Part shown: positions 51,790 through 55,000 of the stretch, in pieces
How positions within the stretch are numbered: position 1 is the stretch's first letter
Layout of the letters: each line of letters begins with the position of its first letter
Source of the DNA: Cristatella mucedo
Lineage: Eukaryota; Bryozoa; Phylactolaemata; Cristatellidae
Assembly (NCBI GenBank): GCA_009760855.2
Contig: WPIO01000060.1
Location: 510,001-565,000, forward strand
Reading direction: 5' to 3'
Length of the DNA stretch: 55,000 bases
Position numbers and translations under genes: made by a program
The notes under the pieces: model-generated
What the model saw: only the letters and a program-made list of their open reading frames with translations
Told to the model about the DNA's origin: nothing
Database searches by the model: none

Positions 51790-52455
51790 AGGATGGGAAT
51801 AGACCTTGACTTAGCTAGGCTTGTCTGTCGTAAGCGTCGAAGTTGCCACATCACACCAACTCTCATCACACCAATCTCGCCGACCTGCACTGGCTCCCAA
51901 TCAACCAACGGATCGACTTCGAGGTTTTGTCACTCACTTTTAGGTCACTTCATTCTTTGGCTCCAGCCTATCTCTCAGATCTACTCCCCCACCAGGCCAA
52001 GCATCGTACCACCCGCTTTTCCGAATCCAACAGTCTAGAAATACCTCGTACAAACCTCAAATCCTTTGGAGACCGTGCATTTAGTTCGTATGCTCCCAAA
52101 GCCTGGAACTCCCTCCCGACCTGCGTCAGAACATCCCCTGACCTGACCACATTTAAAAGGAACCTAAAAACACACCTATTTAGGACAGCATTTAGTGGGT
52201 CCCTGTGATTCGTCCTTCACGTGCTTATGCGTACTGACACTGTGCATGCTGCCACTAACCACATTTGCATGCTGACCCTGTGCATGTCATACCTAACAAT
52301 GTTATATGTTATATAAATATGTTGCATAAATATGTTATTCATGTTGTTTATCAAGCGTGATATTACTCATCAATCAATCGAGTTTCCCTTTGCAGCAAAT
52401 TTAGTGCCTACAAAGAGATTGAGTTCTCTGAGGGCACTTCATCTAGTGCATTATT
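51790..52455 (+). repeat. L2-like LINE (family I) 3' end
   Basis: It encodes [20 protein letters not shown] and [17 protein letters not shown], with the standard 3' tail and (ATT)n. It is very similar to 41958-42650. Confidence 0.85.
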
Positions 52456-53816
52456 ATTATAGGGTCAATCGTAGTGGGATTGGAGAGGTATGTATAGCTG
52501 CCCGACGTCTCTCCTTGGTTAGGTCGGGGGGGGGGGGCAGAGTCCTGTTGACCCTCTTTCTGAATGTCTTTGCTGAGGGGAGGGCACGACCAAGTCCGGA
52601 CGAGTTGGCGGCAGATGTTCGGCAGATGTTCGACGGACGCACTGCTGCAAGCGGGCTGTCGTGTCCTCGAGAAAGAGAGTGTATTCACACTTTCCTGTTG
52701 CAGCTGAAAAAGCCAACCGCGAGCCTTTGGCGGTGGTGTCTTGTCACATCTCGTGGCGCGTGCATTCATGAGTATCAGTCGAATCCTGGCAAGTGTCGCG
52801 GCTTGGCCACGTGTCGCATTGCCTCGCAAACTCTAGCTCCGGCCTGTGTTGTCGGCATAGTATCTCAAGCATGCATGCGCCAGCCCGCCCACTTCTGTCT
52901 AGGCATGACTGGTGCAGCTTGGCGATCCGTGGCCCATGTAATGGCCGGACACAGCCATCCCTCAAGCCGGTGCAAGCATGTCCTGGGCTTGAATGCTGCT
53001 GCTGCTGCTGCTCTGGTCTGAAATGGCAGGAAGTTTAATTGTTCAATCGAGTTGCTGGCCAATGGGCCTGCGCCGGCAACTTGAGAGTGACTGATGCATG
53101 TTATCAATGTATTTCATCACGGATGTGAAATGCCTAGGCCGAGATATAGGGTGCTGCGCTTAGGGTGCTGCGCAAGTTTGTTATTATTCTTATTGTTTTT
53201 AGTATTGCAATTCATTTTGTGGTCGAATGAGTGGCCTGGCCTTGCGACCACCCACCGCAGATAGCTTGCCTGTGGTGGTCTAGGGGAGGTGTCACAGGCT
53301 GCCATGCATTGGGGCCTATGTTTAAACCTGTTCGTTGTGTTTTGTTAGGGAGGTAGACAATGGCTGTTTGTGATGCACATCCCGGTGAATTTTAACATCT
53401 TGCGATCGCCTTTATAGCCACCACCCCATTATCCTACACGACGAACTCGTAGTGTCCCATAAACAGAGGTTCTAATGTATCGATGTGTATGATTTTGCAT
53501 CGATGCTTTTGCCGGTCCAGTCGTCTATGCTTTTTGTAGCAATGTTGAAGCCATGCCCTTTACAGCATCTATGATTTGTCGTTTGTTCTGTCTTGCCTCA
53601 GTATTGGCAAATAAGTGTAAAACCATGCTCGGCTTCCGAATCTTCAATTTATTTAGTTTTGCTCAAGTCTTGCACTGCTCACAGTCTTGTTGACATGTGC
53701 ATGCAGACTGAAGCAGGACTGGAGCAGGACCGGCGCCGTAGTGCCGCGCCGCCGCTTCGCTGTCACTTTTTAAGCTTGTCACCGTGTGCTCAATGTGCTC
53801 GCTGTCGCATCTGCAG
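52456..53816. other. GC-rich host sequence, probably intron
   Basis: No repeat or coding block is recognised. It lies upstream of the splice acceptor at 53815-53816, so at least its 3' part should be intron of the kinase gene. A (TGC)n tract lies near 52995-53010. Confidence 0.4.
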
Positions 53817-53961
53817 GATCGACGAGCAACAACAACGGGAGGGCATCCGTTGATTTCCTTAAGAAGGAGATCCCCGTGCGGTTGGCCAACATAATGAAAG
53901 AGCTGAGCCATCTTCCTCGGAAGCTGCTCGATACGCCGTCAGTGCAGATGGTTTCCGGCTG
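53817..53961 (+). CDS. PDK: Pyruvate dehydrogenase kinase, internal exon (host gene)
   Basis: A CTGCAG acceptor (AG at 53815-53816) and a GTGAGC donor at 53962 bound a 145-base exon, open in the frame starting at 53819. It encodes DFLKKEIPVRLANIMKELSH followed by LPRKLL and TPSVQMVSGW. This matches the N-terminal helical domain of mitochondrial pyruvate dehydrogenase kinases, in which ELPVRLANIMKE and TPSVQLVxSW are family constants. Phase 1 in, phase 2 out; the split Gly codon fits the known DFG-S junction after exon 1 of this family. The kinase phosphorylates PDH E1-alpha in the mitochondrial matrix. Neighbouring exons were not found in the window. Which PDK paralogue is not determinable. 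Confidence 0.85.
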
Positions 53962-54084
53962 GTGAGCGCAGGCAGCACGTTGCTGCTGCTGCCGCCGCCG
54001 CCTCCTCCCGCTGCAGCTGCTGGCATTCGCAGCATGTCGTCAGGGCAGCGCCTACGACCGCACGTTCTGCATGTCACGACATCG
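53962..54084. other. Intron start with CTG/CCG-rich tract
   Basis: The donor GTGAGC is followed by a (CTG)n-(CCG)n-rich stretch at about 53980-54010. Confidence 0.5.
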
Positions 54085-54255
54085 CGCCATCGACCCTGGT
54101 TCTTGGCTCTGATGTAGGGCGCTAGCACTTCACGATCCAATGTTGCGGGTTCGAGTCCTGCAGCGGGCAATCACTTATTGCCGGCCAACCAAGCGGTGGT
54201 GAGAGCCGTCTCGAGGCTCATGTGGCTGTATAAACGAGGCTGTTGAACCTGCCGA
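54085..54255 (+). repeat. tRNA-derived SINE, family A (diverged)
   Basis: GGGTTCGAGTCCTGC B-box, AAGCGGTGGTGAGAGCCGTC body and CTGTATAAACGAGGCTGTT end. The head is degenerate. Confidence 0.65.
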
Positions 54256-55000
54256 CCTTTACTCTGTTTACTTGTTATGTGGCATGCCGTGTGGCTCGTC
54301 TGAAGCACCATGCCTTGCTGTGTCCAGTCGCTGAGCATGGTTCGGCAAGGCCAGCTGCACTGCTTGTCTTGTCCTCGGTTTCCTGAGCAGCTGGTTATCG
54401 TGAACCGAGTGGGAGTAGAAATCTCGCGCCTTTGCAGCCTACGGCATTTGGCTGCTGCTTTTTCTGCTTTCGGCTGATTCGGTTGCTCGAATCGTCGAAC
54501 AGGACGCGTGTCCCCCCCTCCCCCTAGCGTGTGCCATCGTTAGCAGAGACTCGCATCCAGGAGCAGAGAGTGCTCTGGTGCTCCAGTTCAGCTGCGCAGA
54601 GCATCTGCTGCTGCACGTTGCTCGGTGCTTCCGTGGCAGTCTGTTGTCTTCTCCTCGTCATCGTCCCTACCTCTCTAGCTAGCTAGTTCCCTTTGTCTGC
54701 TGCACTCACCTCTGACATCTGTCCTTACCTCTGTCCCCTGCCTCGGTCCTCGTCCTTGTCTGCTTACTGCTGCCTTGCCTCTCTCATTTCTTACCTTACC
54801 GCCCTCTTTTGTCTCATCTCGTCCAGTCTCCCCGTTGCCGCCCCTTTCTGCTACTCGACGCTCTGCTCTCATCTCGTCCTCCTATCCTTCGTCCTTTCTT
54901 GCTCGTTCTATGTCTCGTCTCTTCCTCTCTGCTGTCTGCTGTCAGTGTCACTGGCTCATCTTGCTGCCCCCTACCCCTCTGTTCTCTCTCTCTGTGCTCT
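54256..55000. other. CT-rich host sequence, probably intron
   Basis: From about 54640 the plus strand is dominated by pyrimidines (TCCTCGTC, CTCTCT-type blocks). No exon is recognised downstream of the kinase exon. Confidence 0.4.

Overview
The window is metazoan nuclear DNA. It holds one host exon, dense non-LTR and SINE debris, and a nearly complete Polinton/Maverick-type (adintovirus-like) integrated virus-like element. The host signal is a spliced exon at 53817-53961 (+) encoding a pyruvate dehydrogenase kinase segment. The flanks carry L2/CR1-like LINE fragments, at least two tRNA-derived SINE families, a pogo/Tigger remnant, degenerate satellites and long microsatellites. I cannot name the species from sequence alone.

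The element runs from 5819 to 28807 (22,989 bp). It has 221-bp terminal inverted repeats (TIRs) that differ at only 4 positions, and a 5-bp CTCTC target duplication in a CT-rich tract. It is much more AT-rich than its surroundings. The left half holds a protein-primed-type family B DNA polymerase (its start codon lies inside the TIR), an acidic protein, five tandem paralogues of an unrecognised small protein family, three further small proteins, a core-type protein with a parvovirus-like phospholipase A2 motif (-), and an HNH-AP2 endonuclease. The middle holds a hydrophobic GGFLP protein (-), three fibre-like genes, an adenain-like protease with an N-terminal zinc ribbon (-), and the A32-like packaging ATPase. 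The right half holds a basic protein, three tandem penton-like minor capsid paralogues, a coiled-coil protein, the double jelly-roll major capsid protein, a YqaJ-type exonuclease, a fourth fibre-like gene, a Cys-rich protein (-) and a DDE integrase ending in the right TIR.

About seventeen one-base frameshifts and five in-frame stops interrupt otherwise well-preserved genes. Many frameshifts fall in A-runs, so decay and assembly error cannot be separated here. Nearly every gene has TATA(TA)G about 3-12 bases before its ATG, and four gene pairs are divergent with short shared spacers. The tightest is a 10-bp palindromic spacer between the integrase and the Cys-rich gene.

A second, older and diverged Polinton relic lies at about 32340-35215. 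It has remnants of the membrane protein, integrase, Cys-rich protein, fibre and major capsid protein in a different order, and it keeps the same 10-bp divergent spacer. It lies between two direct copies of a ~0.95-kb GC-rich repeat (29599-30550 and 36418-37365). The remainder, about 35.2-55 kb, is nested LINE/SINE insertions, simple repeats and GC-rich unassigned host sequence ending with the kinase exon.
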